A stretch of DNA of 64,000 nt from Bacillota bacterium (GTDB lineage: Bacteria > Bacillota > Clostridia > Lachnospirales > Lachnospiraceae): the NCBI GenBank assembly GCA_023407575.1, contig JAEYLX010000026.1, positions 558,001 to 622,000 on the forward strand. The letters run 5' to 3'. Shown piece by piece: positions 1-8,384 of the stretch. Made by a program: the position numbers and the translations under genes. The first letter of the stretch is position 1. Every line of letters starts with the position of its first letter. Below the pieces are notes generated by a model. It made no database searches. It had not been told where the DNA came from and saw only the letters and a list, made by a program, of their open reading frames with translations.

Positions 1-1056
1 GGTGGAGCTGGTTTTATTGGTTCTAATTTTATATTATATCTTCTGAAGAAATATCAGAAAGAAATTAAAGTAATCAATATAGATGTATTGACTTATGCAG
101 GTAATCTTGAAAATCTTAAGGAGATAGAGCAGTATGATAACTATAAGTTCCTTAAGCTTGATATTCTGGATAAAGAGGCAGTACTTAAGGTGTTTGAAGA
201 AAATACTATTGACCGTGTAATACATTTTGCTGCAGAAAGCCATGTGGATCGTAGCATTAAAAATCCAGAGGTCTTTGTTAGTACTAACGTGCTTGGGACA
301 CTGAACCTGATCAATGCTGCAAAGATTACTTGGGAAACAGAAAATGGATATCTGCCAGACAAGAGATATGTTCAGGTATCTACGGATGAGGTATATGGTT
401 CTTTAGAAAGTGAAGAAGGCTTCTTTTATGAAACAACTGCTCTTGATCCACACAGCCCTTATTCCGCAAGTAAAGCTTCAGCAGATTTAATTGTTAAATC
501 ATATATTGATACTTTTCATTTTCCAGCTAATATCACTCGCTGCAGTAATAACTATGGTCCTTATCAATTCCCAGAGAAGTTAATACCTTTAATGATTAAC
601 AATGCATTAAATGGCAAGAAGCTGCCTGTCTATGGAAGTGGTAAAAATGTTAGAGACTGGCTCTATGTTGAGGATCATGCAAAAGCAATCGATCTGGTAG
701 CGGAAGGTTCTGAAACAGGAGAAGTCTATAATGTAGGCGGACATAATGAAAAGCAGAATATTGATATCGTAAAAATTATTATTGATACCTTAAGTGAGAT
801 ACTCCCAGAAGAAGATGAGAGAAAAGCATGGGTAAATTATGACTTAATCACCTATGTGGAGGATAGAAAGGGTCATGATTTCCGTTATGCAATTGCTCCG
901 GATAAAATTAAAGCAGATTTGGGTTGGGAGCCTGAAACACCTTTTCATAAAGGAATTCGCTTAACCATTGAGTGGTATCTTGCGAACGCACAATGGATGG
1001 AACATGTTACTAAGGGTGATTACCAAAAATATTATGATGAAATGTATCGGGTGTAG
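1..1056 (+). CDS. rfbB: dTDP-glucose 4,6-dehydratase, 5' end cut by window edge
   Basis: Converts dTDP-glucose to dTDP-4-keto-6-deoxyglucose with bound NAD+, the second step of dTDP-rhamnose and related sugar synthesis in the cytoplasm. The reading frame is already open at base 1, beginning GGAGFIGSNF, which is the Rossmann NAD-binding motif, so only a few N-terminal residues are missing. STDEVYG and the YSASK form of the YxxxK catalytic motif of extended short-chain dehydrogenases are present, as is the C-terminal GHDFRYAI block typical of RfbB. It ends at a TAG with no obvious terminator. Partner genes (rfbA, rfbC, rfbD) would lie upstream, outside the window. The family assignment is firm; the final sugar product cannot be told. 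Confidence 0.95.
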   Translation, partial: GGAGFIGSNFILYLLKKYQKEIKVINIDVLTYAGNLENLKEIEQYDNYKFLKLDILDKEAVLKVFEENTIDRVIHFAAESHVDRSIKNPEVFVSTNVLGTLNLINAAKITWETENGYLPDKRYVQVSTDEVYGSLESEEGFFYETTALDPHSPYSASKASADLIVKSYIDTFHFPANITRCSNNYGPYQFPEKLIPLMINNALNGKKLPVYGSGKNVRDWLYVEDHAKAIDLVAEGSETGEVYNVGGHNEKQNIDIVKIIIDTLSEILPEEDERKAWVNYDLITYVEDRKGHDFRYAIAPDKIKADLGWEPETPFHKGIRLTIEWYLANAQWMEHVTKGDYQKYYDEMYRV

Positions 1057-1196
1057 CTTTATAATAAAATTAGTGGAAAATAGTGAGAAATATTGCGGAA
1101 CAAAAGCTGTGCATTTAAAGCATTTGAACGCAAAAGTGTGCAATGCATACTAATTATAAATAAGTATTTAGAAGCAAAGAAAGGCTTGGTAATTGA

Positions 1197-1937
1197 ATGA
1201 GATATGAGGAGTTTACAATAGAGGGACGTAATGCAGTAATGGAAGCGTTTCGTGGTGGAAAGACAATAGATCGTTTGTTTGTGCTTGATGGATGTCAGGA
1301 TGGACCTGTAAAATCAATTATTCGCGAGGCAAAGAAGACAAATTGTATTATATCCTTCGTTAAAAAAGAGAGACTGGATCAACTGTCTGAAACACAGAAA
1401 CATCAAGGTGTTATAGCATATGCAGCAGCTTATGAATATGCAGAAATTGAGGACATTTTAAAAGCTGCGGAGGAGAAACAAGAACCTCCTTTCATTGTTT
1501 TACTGGATAGTATTGAGGATCCTCATAATCTTGGAGCAATTATAAGAACTGCTCACCAGGCAGGAGCACATGGTGTTATAATTCCAAAGCGAAGAGCAGT
1601 GGGATTAACAGCTACAGTTGCCAAAGTATCTGCGGGAGCCATCAATTATCTCCCTGTGGCAAAGGTAACAAACCTAGCAGTTACAATCGAAGAGCTTAAG
1701 GAAAAGGGTCTTTGGTTCGTGTGTGCTGATATGGAAGGCGAAGTAATGTATAAGCAAAACCTGAAAGGACCAATTGGTTTAGTTATTGGCGGTGAAGGGG
1801 AAGGCGTTGGCAGACTGATAAAAGAAAAATGCGATTATATTGCAAAGATACCTATGTTTGGCAAAGTGGATTCCTTAAATGCTTCCGTGGCAATGGGAGT
1901 ATTGGCATATGAAATTGTAAGGCAGAGAATGAATTAG
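1197..1937 (+). CDS. rlmB: 23S rRNA (guanosine-2'-O-)-methyltransferase RlmB-like, TrmH/SpoU family
   Basis: SAM-dependent 2'-O-methyltransferase acting on rRNA. The 246 residues fit the TrmH family group 3. An N-terminal substrate-binding region (residues 1-75, starting EGRNAVMEAF) is followed by the SPOUT knot motifs: DPHNLGAIIRTA with the conserved N and R, VIGGEGEGV, and SLNASVAMGVLAYE. The start is ATG at 1197; no strong ribosome site is visible, only purines around 1171-1182. Gene order rlmB then sigH is conserved in Firmicutes, although the yacP gene usually found between them is absent here. The exact nucleotide target is inferred from the family. Confidence 0.9.
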   Translation: MRYEEFTIEGRNAVMEAFRGGKTIDRLFVLDGCQDGPVKSIIREAKKTNCIISFVKKERLDQLSETQKHQGVIAYAAAYEYAEIEDILKAAEEKQEPPFIVLLDSIEDPHNLGAIIRTAHQAGAHGVIIPKRRAVGLTATVAKVSAGAINYLPVAKVTNLAVTIEELKEKGLWFVCADMEGEVMYKQNLKGPIGLVIGGEGEGVGRLIKEKCDYIAKIPMFGKVDSLNASVAMGVLAYEIVRQRMN

Positions 1938-1998
1938 GTTTATTTGTTAGTTACTATTTTAATAATAGCGGTAACCATGTAAGAATATGGAGGCCATG

Positions 1999-2631
1999 AT
2001 GAAAACTGTGATAAAGTATGATACATTATCAGATGAAGAAGTGGTTAGCAGAATCCAAGCTGGAGATCAACCTGCAATTGATTTTCTTCTGGAAAAGTAT
2101 AAATATCTGGTAAGAAGCAAAGCGAAAGCGCTTTTTCTTATTGGCGGAGATAAGGACGACCTAATACAGGAAGGTATGATTGGACTGTATAAGGCGATTC
2201 GTGACTATCAAGCGAATAAGGATAATACCTTTTTTAACTTTGCTGATTTATGTATCTCCCGGCAAATCTACAGCGCTATTAAGGCATCAAATCGAAAGAA
2301 AAATATTCCTTTAAATACCTATATCTCCCTATATACGCCAGCATATGGGGAGAATATGGATACAGAGGACAAGGAAGTTCTAGTTGACATAATTCAACAA
2401 AAATATGTGTCAAATCCAGAAGAATTAGTTATTGACAAAGAGAATACCAGTATGATAGAATATGAACTTGTAAGGCGTCTGAGCGACCTAGAGAAGCAAG
2501 TGCTAGACTTGTACATGCAGGATTTAAAATATCTACAAATTGCAGAGGTACTTAAGAAAGAACCAAAGACAATTGATAATGCATTAACAAGAATTAAAAC
2601 GAAGCTGAACCAGGTACTCAAAGAAATTTAG
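1999..2631 (+). CDS. sigH: RNA polymerase sporulation sigma factor SigH
   Basis: Sigma-70 family factor that directs early sporulation and stationary-phase transcription. About 210 residues, normal for SigH. Region 2 is visible (DLIQEGMIGLYKAIRDY, then FFNFADLCISRQIYSAIK), and a C-terminal region 4 helix-turn-helix reads LKYLQIAEVLKKEPKTIDNALTRIKTKL. ATG codons at 1987 and 1996 are in frame, but GGAGG at 1989-1993 serves the ATG at 1999 with 5-base spacing, so I chose 1999. It follows rlmB, the typical Firmicutes neighbourhood. It indicates a spore-forming organism, in agreement with the spore protein gene near 41 kb. Confidence 0.92.
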   Translation: MKTVIKYDTLSDEEVVSRIQAGDQPAIDFLLEKYKYLVRSKAKALFLIGGDKDDLIQEGMIGLYKAIRDYQANKDNTFFNFADLCISRQIYSAIKASNRKKNIPLNTYISLYTPAYGENMDTEDKEVLVDIIQQKYVSNPEELVIDKENTSMIEYELVRRLSDLEKQVLDLYMQDLKYLQIAEVLKKEPKTIDNALTRIKTKLNQVLKEI

Positions 2632-2755
2632 ATTTATTATAAGTCGGTCCATCTATCTCGGCTGGTATAAGACTATTATAGTGATGACACACTTACTTAC
2701 TTAATTTTTACACTTAATTGGTTATATACAAGCATTTATGGTTTGTAACCTATTT

Positions 2756-2828
2756 GCTACTGTAGCTCAGGTGGTAGAGCACTTCATTGGTAATGAAGAG
2801 GTCAGCGGTTCGAATCCGCTCAGCAGCT
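2756..2828 (+). tRNA. tRNA-Thr (anticodon GGT)
   Basis: A 73-base cloverleaf. Acceptor GCTACTG pairs with CAGCAGC (one A-C mismatch), then discriminator T. D arm GCTC...GAGC, anticodon stem CTTCA/TGAAG around loop TTGGTAA gives anticodon GGT, and T arm AGCGG-TTCGAAT-CCGCT. No encoded CCA. It lies 39 bases before a second tRNA and is probably cotranscribed with it. Confidence 0.93.
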
Positions 2829-2867
2829 TCGCTAAGCCAATCTTAAATATGGGATTAGCTGATGTAT

Positions 2868-2942
2868 CGAGGCGTGGCTCAGCTTGGCTAGAGCGCTGCG
2901 TTAGGGACGCAGAGGTCGCAAGTTCAAATCTTGTCGCCTCGA
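2868..2942 (+). tRNA. tRNA-Pro (anticodon AGG)
   Basis: A 75-base cloverleaf. Acceptor CGAGGCG pairs perfectly with CGCCTCG, then discriminator A. Anticodon stem CTGCG/CGCAG encloses TTAGGGA, so positions 34-36 are AGG and position 37 is G, as expected for proline tRNAs. T arm is GCAAG-TTCAAAT-CTTGT. No CCA is encoded, and a T-run follows directly. The A at position 34 would need conversion to inosine by TadA; this is unusual in bacteria outside tRNA-Arg. Confidence 0.9.
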
Positions 2943-3037
2943 TTTTTTTATTTTAAGGGTAAATTAAATTTGCGTGTAACGTAGAATGTACTGTAGAATA
3001 GCAAATTCTGAGATTATCATAGGATGAATGAACTTTT

Positions 3038-3070
3038 ACACGATGGATGGATCTCCAATCGTGTTTTTTT
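3038..3070 (+). terminator. Rho-independent terminator or attenuator ahead of metN
   Basis: ACACGAT pairs with ATCGTGT, with a short inner GGA/TCC stem, and is followed by seven T. It lies 36 bases before the metN start, so it either ends the tRNA unit or attenuates metNI. I could not find a SAM-I riboswitch or T-box core in the roughly 95 bases before it. Confidence 0.75.
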
Positions 3071-3105
3071 ATGTATTAAATTACGTTTATGGAGGAATGG
3101 GAGTA

Positions 3106-4122
3106 ATGAGCAAAACCCCAATTGTTGAGCTTGTCGGTTTAGGCAAGGTTTTTCAAAATAAGGATAATGTAGTTAAAGCCCTGGAAGATATTAACCTGAC
3201 AATCAATGAGGGTGAAATATTTGGTATTATTGGTCTTAGTGGTGCAGGTAAAAGTACCCTGGTACGATGTATCAATTATTTGGAACGTCCTACCTCTGGG
3301 TCAGTTATCTTTGATGGAAAAGACCTTGGAAGTTTGTATGAAAAAGACTTATTGAAGGAAAGACAGAAGATGGGTATGATTTTTCAGCAGTTTAACCTGC
3401 TGATGCAAAGAAATACCGTACAAAATATCTGTTTTCCATTAGAAATTGCTGGTATTAATAAGCAGGAAGCAAAAAAAAGGGCTAATGAATTGCTTGAAAT
3501 TGTTGGTCTGGCAGATAAAGCAAAGGCGTATCCGTCACAATTATCCGGAGGTCAAAAGCAAAGAGTTGCTATAGCTAGAGCACTTGCAACAAGTCCTAAG
3601 GTACTACTTTGTGATGAGGCAACCAGTGCCCTTGATCCCACAACGACTCGTTCAATCTTGAACCTGTTAAAAGAGATTAACCAAAAGCTTGGAATAACGG
3701 TAATCATCATTACCCATGAAATGAGTGTAATTGAAGAGATCTGTCATCGAGTGGCGATTATAGATAAGAGTAACATCGCAGAAATTGGAGAAGTAGAAGA
3801 AGTATTTATTCGACCGAAATCAAAAATTGCGAAACAGCTGGTGTTCTCCGGAGATAATCATATTGAAAGCTTTGAGGGCGATCATATGTGCCGTATTATT
3901 TTTGATGGAAGAACCTCCTTTGAACCTGTTATTTCGAATATGATACTGGAATGTAGGACGCCGGTTAATATTATGTTTGCTGACACAAAAGATATTGATG
4001 GAAAAGCCTTTGGTCAAATGGTAATTCAATTACCTAAGGACGAAATCGGTAGAAAGCGAATTATGAATTATCTAACGGTAAATCAGATTCCATATGAGGA
4101 GGTAATAGATAATGTGGAATAG
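3106..4122 (+). CDS. metN: Methionine ABC transporter ATP-binding protein MetN
   Basis: ATPase of the D/L-methionine importer, peripheral on the inner face of the membrane. Walker A GLSGAGKST, Q-loop MIFQQFNLL, signature LSGGQKQRVAIARAL, Walker B VLLCDEATSALDP and switch ITHEM are all intact. The last 80 or so residues after the ATPase form the NIL ligand-sensing domain characteristic of MetN. The frame is open back to 3028, but GGAGG at 3091-3095 supports ATG 3106, which gives 338 residues, the usual length. It overlaps metI by 11 bases, so the two are translationally coupled. No metQ binding-protein gene follows. Confidence 0.93.
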   Translation: MSKTPIVELVGLGKVFQNKDNVVKALEDINLTINEGEIFGIIGLSGAGKSTLVRCINYLERPTSGSVIFDGKDLGSLYEKDLLKERQKMGMIFQQFNLLMQRNTVQNICFPLEIAGINKQEAKKRANELLEIVGLADKAKAYPSQLSGGQKQRVAIARALATSPKVLLCDEATSALDPTTTRSILNLLKEINQKLGITVIIITHEMSVIEEICHRVAIIDKSNIAEIGEVEEVFIRPKSKIAKQLVFSGDNHIESFEGDHMCRIIFDGRTSFEPVISNMILECRTPVNIMFADTKDIDGKAFGQMVIQLPKDEIGRKRIMNYLTVNQIPYEEVIDNVE

Positions 4123-4780
4123 TGGTATTATTGATTTTATATCAATGCTCGGAGTAGGAATACTCGAAAGCTTGTATATGACCTTTACCTCTTCCTTAAT
4201 TGCATATGCAATAGGCTTACCCTTGGGAGTTCTTTTGGTGGTTACCGATAAAGACGGAATTGCACCTTTTGTATGGTTGAATAGAGTGCTTGGTGTTATT
4301 GTTAATTTACTGCGCTCTGTACCGTTTATTATATTATTAATATCGGTTATGCCTTTCACCAAGTTTATAATTGGGACAACAATTGGATCGAGTGCTGTTA
4401 TACCTCCGCTTATCATTGCTTCAGCGCCATATATAGCCAGACTGGTAGAATCCTCTCTGAAAGAAGTGGACAAAGGTGTTATTGAGGCAGCACAGAGCAT
4501 GGGTGCTTCCCCCTTTCAAATTATATTTAAGGTACTAATACCTGAGGCAAAGCCATCTTTATTAATAGGAGCTGCCATTGCGGTCACAACAATCTTAAGT
4601 TATTCTGCAATGAGTGGTTTTGTTGGTGGTGGAGGATTAGGTGATATTGCAATCCGCTATGGCTATTACCGATATGAAACAGGTACCATGTTAATTACCA
4701 TAATAATCATGGTAATTATTGTTCAGATTATTCAAGAATTTGGTAATTACTTAACGAAACGTACCGATCGAAGATTGTAA
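4112..4780 (+). CDS. metI: Methionine ABC transporter permease MetI
   Basis: Membrane permease of the methionine importer; 222 residues with about five hydrophobic helices. The EAA loop that contacts MetN is visible as VIEAAQSMGASPFQIIFKVLIPEAKPS in two consecutive blocks around residues 127-152. The C-terminal half has the family motif SYSAMSGFVGGGGLGDIAIRYGY (split: SAMSGFVGGGG and GDIAIRYGYYRY). The start ATG lies inside the end of metN. A hairpin terminator follows at 4829-4866, so the unit is metNI only; the substrate-binding lipoprotein must be encoded elsewhere if the importer works. Confidence 0.93.
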   Translation: MWNSGIIDFISMLGVGILESLYMTFTSSLIAYAIGLPLGVLLVVTDKDGIAPFVWLNRVLGVIVNLLRSVPFIILLISVMPFTKFIIGTTIGSSAVIPPLIIASAPYIARLVESSLKEVDKGVIEAAQSMGASPFQIIFKVLIPEAKPSLLIGAAIAVTTILSYSAMSGFVGGGGLGDIAIRYGYYRYETGTMLITIIIMVIIVQIIQEFGNYLTKRTDRRL

Positions 4781-4828
4781 ACTAGTTTTTAAATATAGTA
4801 GAAATATATTGAAACAAGCGAAAAGTAG

Positions 4829-4866
4829 TAGGCTAATTTGCTGTAAGTGGCAGGTTAGCCTATTTT
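4829..4866 (+). terminator. Terminator after metNI
   Basis: TAGGCTAA (4829-4836) pairs with TTAGCCTA (4855-4862), then TTTT. Confidence 0.8.
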
Positions 4867-5021
4867 GCATCTAAAATAGGAGGAAAATGCCTCAAAACGA
4901 CAGGAATGGAAATGCTTTACTAAGGCTCTAAACTGCCATAGGATTGCAGGATGTGCCAAATTGTGATACGATAGGATAAATTAATACTTCTTTGGAAGGT
5001 GAAAGGACGGGGGACCGCTTA

Positions 5022-6128
5022 GTGAAGAAGCTTTTTACATACCGACGCATTTATATCCTACTGTTAATTCCAGTTTCATTTCTTTTACTTCTTCTGGCGA
5101 AGAACAGTAGTTTCTTTGCTGAGCAGGTTTTTGCGAGACATGTGTATCGATGGATCGCGCAGATTTATTCCAGCATTACCGGAATTTTACCTTTTTCTTT
5201 GGCAGAATTAATTGTTCTACTACTGCCATTCATAATCCTAATTATAATCCTAAGATTTATTGTCAGGTTGATAAAAATAAAAAGTAATAGAAGAGAGAGA
5301 ATAGTAAAAGGTTTTTTAAATGCTTTTTGTGCAGGTAGTATAGTGCTTTTCCTATTCACTATCTTTGCTGGTCTTAATTACTATAGATACACCTTTGCAG
5401 AGTATTCAGGTCTAGAGATAACAGAGTCCAGCGTTGATGAACTGTACGGGCTGACAGAAAGCTTAATGCTTAAGGCAAATGAGTTGAGAGTGCAAGTACC
5501 GCAAACAGATGAAGAAGGTGTATTTAAGCTTTCCATGAGTAATCGTGAGTTAGCAAAAGAAGCAGAGTCAGCATATGAGTCCCTGGCAAAGGAATATCCT
5601 GTCCTGGGTGGTTTTTATGGAGCGGCTAAGCCGGTGTTATTATCTAGTCTAATGTCAAATACGGAGATTACGGGAATCTTCTTTCCATTTACAATGGAGG
5701 CGAATGTGAATGTGGATATTCCTGATTATACAATTCCAGCGACAATGATGCATGAAATGGCACATCTTCGTGGTTTTATGCGGGAGGATGAAGCAAATTA
5801 TCTTGCGTATCTGGTAGGAAGTGAATCAGACAATGTTGAGTTACAATATAGTAGTATCATGAGTGCATTGGTAAATTCAGCAAATGCCTTGTATGACCAA
5901 AGTCCGGATTTGTATTTTGAAATCAGAGACCAATATTCAGAAGGAGTTCTAAAAGACATTAGGGCAAATTCAGCCTACTGGGTTCAGTTTGAGGATTCGG
6001 TGGTAAGTACAGTATCAAGTAAAATCAATGACACCTATCTAAAGGTAAATGCTCAAACAGATGGTGTAAAGAGCTACGGGCGCATGCTGGATCTGCTCTT
6101 AGCGAAGTATAGAAAAGAGAAGGAATAA
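5022..6128 (+). CDS. DUF3810 family membrane protein, putative zinc metalloprotease
   Basis: A 368-residue protein with three hydrophobic segments in the first 120 residues, followed by a soluble domain outside them. That domain contains HEMAHLRGF, an HExxH zinc-protease motif, and downstream EDEANYLAYLVG, whose Glu could be the third zinc ligand; this arrangement is typical of DUF3810. Function is not established. I chose GTG 5022 because of the purine-rich AGGACGGGGGA just upstream; a TTG at 4992 in the same frame is the alternative. It stands alone between two hairpin terminators. Confidence 0.85.
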   Translation: MKKLFTYRRIYILLLIPVSFLLLLLAKNSSFFAEQVFARHVYRWIAQIYSSITGILPFSLAELIVLLLPFIILIIILRFIVRLIKIKSNRRERIVKGFLNAFCAGSIVLFLFTIFAGLNYYRYTFAEYSGLEITESSVDELYGLTESLMLKANELRVQVPQTDEEGVFKLSMSNRELAKEAESAYESLAKEYPVLGGFYGAAKPVLLSSLMSNTEITGIFFPFTMEANVNVDIPDYTIPATMMHEMAHLRGFMREDEANYLAYLVGSESDNVELQYSSIMSALVNSANALYDQSPDLYFEIRDQYSEGVLKDIRANSAYWVQFEDSVVSTVSSKINDTYLKVNAQTDGVKSYGRMLDLLLAKYRKEKE

Positions 6129-6139
6129 TTCAGACACTA

Positions 6140-6194
6140 AAAAGACCATTTCAGTCATTGTATCCGGAAGATAGAATGACTGAAATGGTCTTTT
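6140..6194 (+). terminator. Strong terminator after the DUF3810 gene
   Basis: A perfect 20-base inverted repeat (6140-6159 with 6175-6194), beginning AAAAGACC and ending GGTCTTTT, with a 15-base loop. The A/T ends make it work in either direction. Confidence 0.88.
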
Positions 6195-6333
6195 GCTAAC
6201 CTTAGTATTGGTTATACATTAGGTAACAAGGCTGATTTTAATTTTAATACTTTTCACTTATGATTAACTGTGTTATTATATGACTTAAGCATAGTTCTAC
6301 CAATTAAGTGAATAATTAACCCGGAGGTTCTTT

Positions 6334-6498
6334 ATGGAAGATAAAGTATGAGAATATAGCCCATACATCTTTCAGTTCTTAAGACAGGCATTTTTCTGCT
6401 CGGATAGCAAAGAATCAACACAGGGACAACCAGTATTTAATCGTATTGTTTCCTTAAAGAGCTCCTATATGCCGGAATTATGTAACTATAAAATATAA
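6334..6498 (+). pseudogene. Small ORF interrupted by an in-frame TGA
   Basis: ATG 6334 sits 6 bases after a perfect CCGGAGG ribosome site. It reads MEDKV, then TGA (6349-6351), then continues in the same frame for 48 more sense codons to TAA at 6496-6498 (EYSPYIFQFLRQAFFC, DSKESTQGQPVF and onward). Random AT-rich sequence seldom keeps a frame this long directly after such a ribosome site, so a small gene broken by one nonsense change is plausible. I do not recognise the product. Selenocysteine readthrough at codon 6 seems unlikely because no selenoprotein features are visible. The rest of 6195-6572 holds only AT-rich DNA and a short repeat. Confidence 0.35.
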
Positions 6499-6499
6499 T

Positions 6500-6558
6500 A
6501 TAAGAAGTACTATAAGAAATATTAGTAAGAAATACTATAAGAAATATACAATAAGAAA
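6500..6558 (+). repeat. Degenerate AT-rich direct repeat (ATAAGAAATAT-like)
   Basis: Four to five imperfect copies of a unit resembling ACTATAAGAAATAT lie head to tail directly before the DUF2225 gene. They probably arose by slippage. They fall in the expected leader of the next gene; no regulatory role is evident. Confidence 0.6.
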
Positions 6559-6572
6559 TGGGGGAGTTGAAC

Positions 6573-7415
6573 TTGGCTAACTTATTTTCTGGGTTAGAAG
6601 CATTCGGTCTTGGTAACTTATCCGAGATGGATATCTACGATGCAAAAGAGAAAGAAGCAGCAAAAGGCAGTGCAGAAACAGTAAAGGATATATTTTCAGA
6701 GGAAGATAATATCTTTGATAAGAGCTTTTCTTGTCCTGTTTGTGATAAGGAATTTAAAACAAAAACCGTAAAATCAGGTAAGGTTAAACTTCTAAATCTA
6801 GATACAGACCTTAGACCGATCTACCAAAATATGGACCCGTTAAAATATGATGCGGTGGTATGTCCTCATTGTGGCTTCGCAGCACTGAATCGATTTTTTA
6901 AATATGTTACCTCTGCCCAGGCTACATTAATTAAAAAAAGTATTTCAGCATCCTTTCGTGGAATTAAAGAATCAGGTAGTGTTTATGATTATGATGATGC
7001 AATTTCAAGGCATAAACTTGCACTAGTAAATTCCATTGTAAAGAAAGCAAAAACCTCTGAGCGTGCTTATACTTGTCTTAAAACCGCTTGGGTTCTTAGA
7101 GGAAAAGCTGAAAATATATCAACGCAGCTTCCTGATTATAAAGAGCAGATAGAAGCATTGGCAAAAGAGGAAAAAGATTTTATTGCAAAGGCATATGATG
7201 GCTTTGATGAAGCTTTTAGTAAAGAAACCTTCCCTATGTGTGGAATGGATGAAATTACAATTACATTACTCATGGCTGAATTGGCTAGAAGAATAGGTAA
7301 GACGGAAGAAGCAGGTAGATGGATTTCCAGAGTACTTATTTCCAGAGATGCTAATGAGAGGATTAAGCAAAAGGCGAGAGACATCAAAGATCTGATCCGT
7401 GCGGATCAAAAATAG
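6573..7415 (+). CDS. DUF2225 family cysteine-rich protein
   Basis: About 280 residues. The N-terminal third carries a rubredoxin-like pair of CxxC motifs: SCPVCDKEF at about residue 53 and VVCPHCGFAALNRFF at about residue 92, likely binding one zinc. The remainder is helical, with TPR-like character. These features and the DLRPIYQNMDPLKYD block match DUF2225, a family of unknown function in Firmicutes and spirochaetes. An in-frame ATG occurs at 6558, but GGGGGAG (6560-6566) lies correctly placed for a TTG at 6573. It is followed after 19 bases by another cysteine-rich gene, probably in the same transcript. Confidence 0.85.
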   Translation: MANLFSGLEAFGLGNLSEMDIYDAKEKEAAKGSAETVKDIFSEEDNIFDKSFSCPVCDKEFKTKTVKSGKVKLLNLDTDLRPIYQNMDPLKYDAVVCPHCGFAALNRFFKYVTSAQATLIKKSISASFRGIKESGSVYDYDDAISRHKLALVNSIVKKAKTSERAYTCLKTAWVLRGKAENISTQLPDYKEQIEALAKEEKDFIAKAYDGFDEAFSKETFPMCGMDEITITLLMAELARRIGKTEEAGRWISRVLISRDANERIKQKARDIKDLIRADQK

Positions 7416-7434
7416 ATAAAGGCAGGATGGCAGG

Positions 7435-8154
7435 TTGAAAGAGAACTTATACACGATTCCAGTAAGTGATGCTTTTAATGCGGACTGTGAATGTCCAATT
7501 TGTGCAATGCATAAAAAGCTTGAGACAGATGCGATTGATTTTACCATTGGCCCTAGCTATATGGAGGATGATGTTCGAGAAGCAACTTCTCGTTTGGGTT
7601 TTTGTGAGAAACATCTGGAGAAGTTATATAAGAATCAAAATCGTCTTGGATTGGCATTAATTATGCAATCCCATTTGAGTAAACAGATAAAAGACATTAA
7701 GAAGCTTTCTGCTGGCGAATATAAGCTCTCCTCTCCAAATCTCTTTAAGAAGAAAGAGGAGACCAATGCATTGTTGGAATACCTTAATAAAATGGAAAAA
7801 TCCTGTTTTGTGTGCGAAAAAATTGATAAAACCTTTGAACGATATATTGTAACAATCTTTTATCTTTATAATACACAGGAAAGTTTTCGTGAAAAATTCT
7901 ATTCCTCAAAGGGGTTTTGCGCTAGCCATTATAAGATGTTATATACAGAAGCGCCAAAGCATCTGAAAGGAACGGAACTTCAAGAATTTATAAAGAAGTT
8001 AACTAAGCACTTTCTAGATAATTTGGAAAGGGTCAATGGAGATATCGAGTGGTTTATTGATAAATTTGATTACCGCTATGCAGATGAGCCTTGGAAGAAT
8101 TCAAAGGATGCTCTTCCTCGAACGATGCTCAAGACCAACAGCTTCCTGGAATAA
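7435..8154 (+). CDS. DUF6062 family protein
   Basis: A 239-residue cytoplasmic protein of unknown function. It begins with TTG behind AGGATGG. Cysteine pairs occur as CECPIC near residue 18, GFCEKHLEKLY near 55, CFVCEKI near 123 and GFCASHYKMLY near 160, i.e. two repeats of a CxxC plus FCxxH arrangement that could bind metal. This layout and the IGPSYMEDDVR block match what I know of DUF6062. It shares a transcript with the DUF2225 gene, suggesting the two cysteine-rich proteins act together; that is inference. Confidence 0.8.
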   Translation: MKENLYTIPVSDAFNADCECPICAMHKKLETDAIDFTIGPSYMEDDVREATSRLGFCEKHLEKLYKNQNRLGLALIMQSHLSKQIKDIKKLSAGEYKLSSPNLFKKKEETNALLEYLNKMEKSCFVCEKIDKTFERYIVTIFYLYNTQESFREKFYSSKGFCASHYKMLYTEAPKHLKGTELQEFIKKLTKHFLDNLERVNGDIEWFIDKFDYRYADEPWKNSKDALPRTMLKTNSFLE

Positions 8155-8344
8155 CGTTAATGGTATATAATTCCCTGATAGGAATATACTAAACTAGTAT
8201 GGAATGTAAAAGTTATTGCCAAGCATGGTAATAACTTTTCTTTGTGGTAATCGAGAAATTCAAGAAAAAATGAGAAAAAAAGAGATAATAAGAGGATGAT
8301 GAAGAAATTATTAAATTTGCTGCAGTATCTCTCGAAAAATACAG

Positions 8345-8373
8345 TTGCATAATAATAGCAAATTTACTAATAT
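8345..8373 (+). promoter_or_regulatory. groESL promoter
   Basis: TTGCAT (8345-8350), 17-base spacer, TAATAT (8368-8373). It is located so that the transcript would start at or just before the CIRCE element. Confidence 0.75.
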
Positions 8374-8384
8374 AGAAACAGCAG

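Noticed and set aside
2738..2956. 72-residue open frame across the two tRNA genes
   Set aside because: Its codons are the tRNA sequences themselves; both cloverleaves are complete.
2943..3105. SAM-I riboswitch or methionine T-box before metN
   Set aside because: Neither the conserved riboswitch cores nor the T-box AGGGTGG sequence could be found; only a terminator hairpin is present.
6349..6351. TGA as a selenocysteine codon
   Set aside because: It is at codon 6 of an unknown small frame, with no selenoprotein-like motif and no evident bacterial SECIS hairpin next to it.
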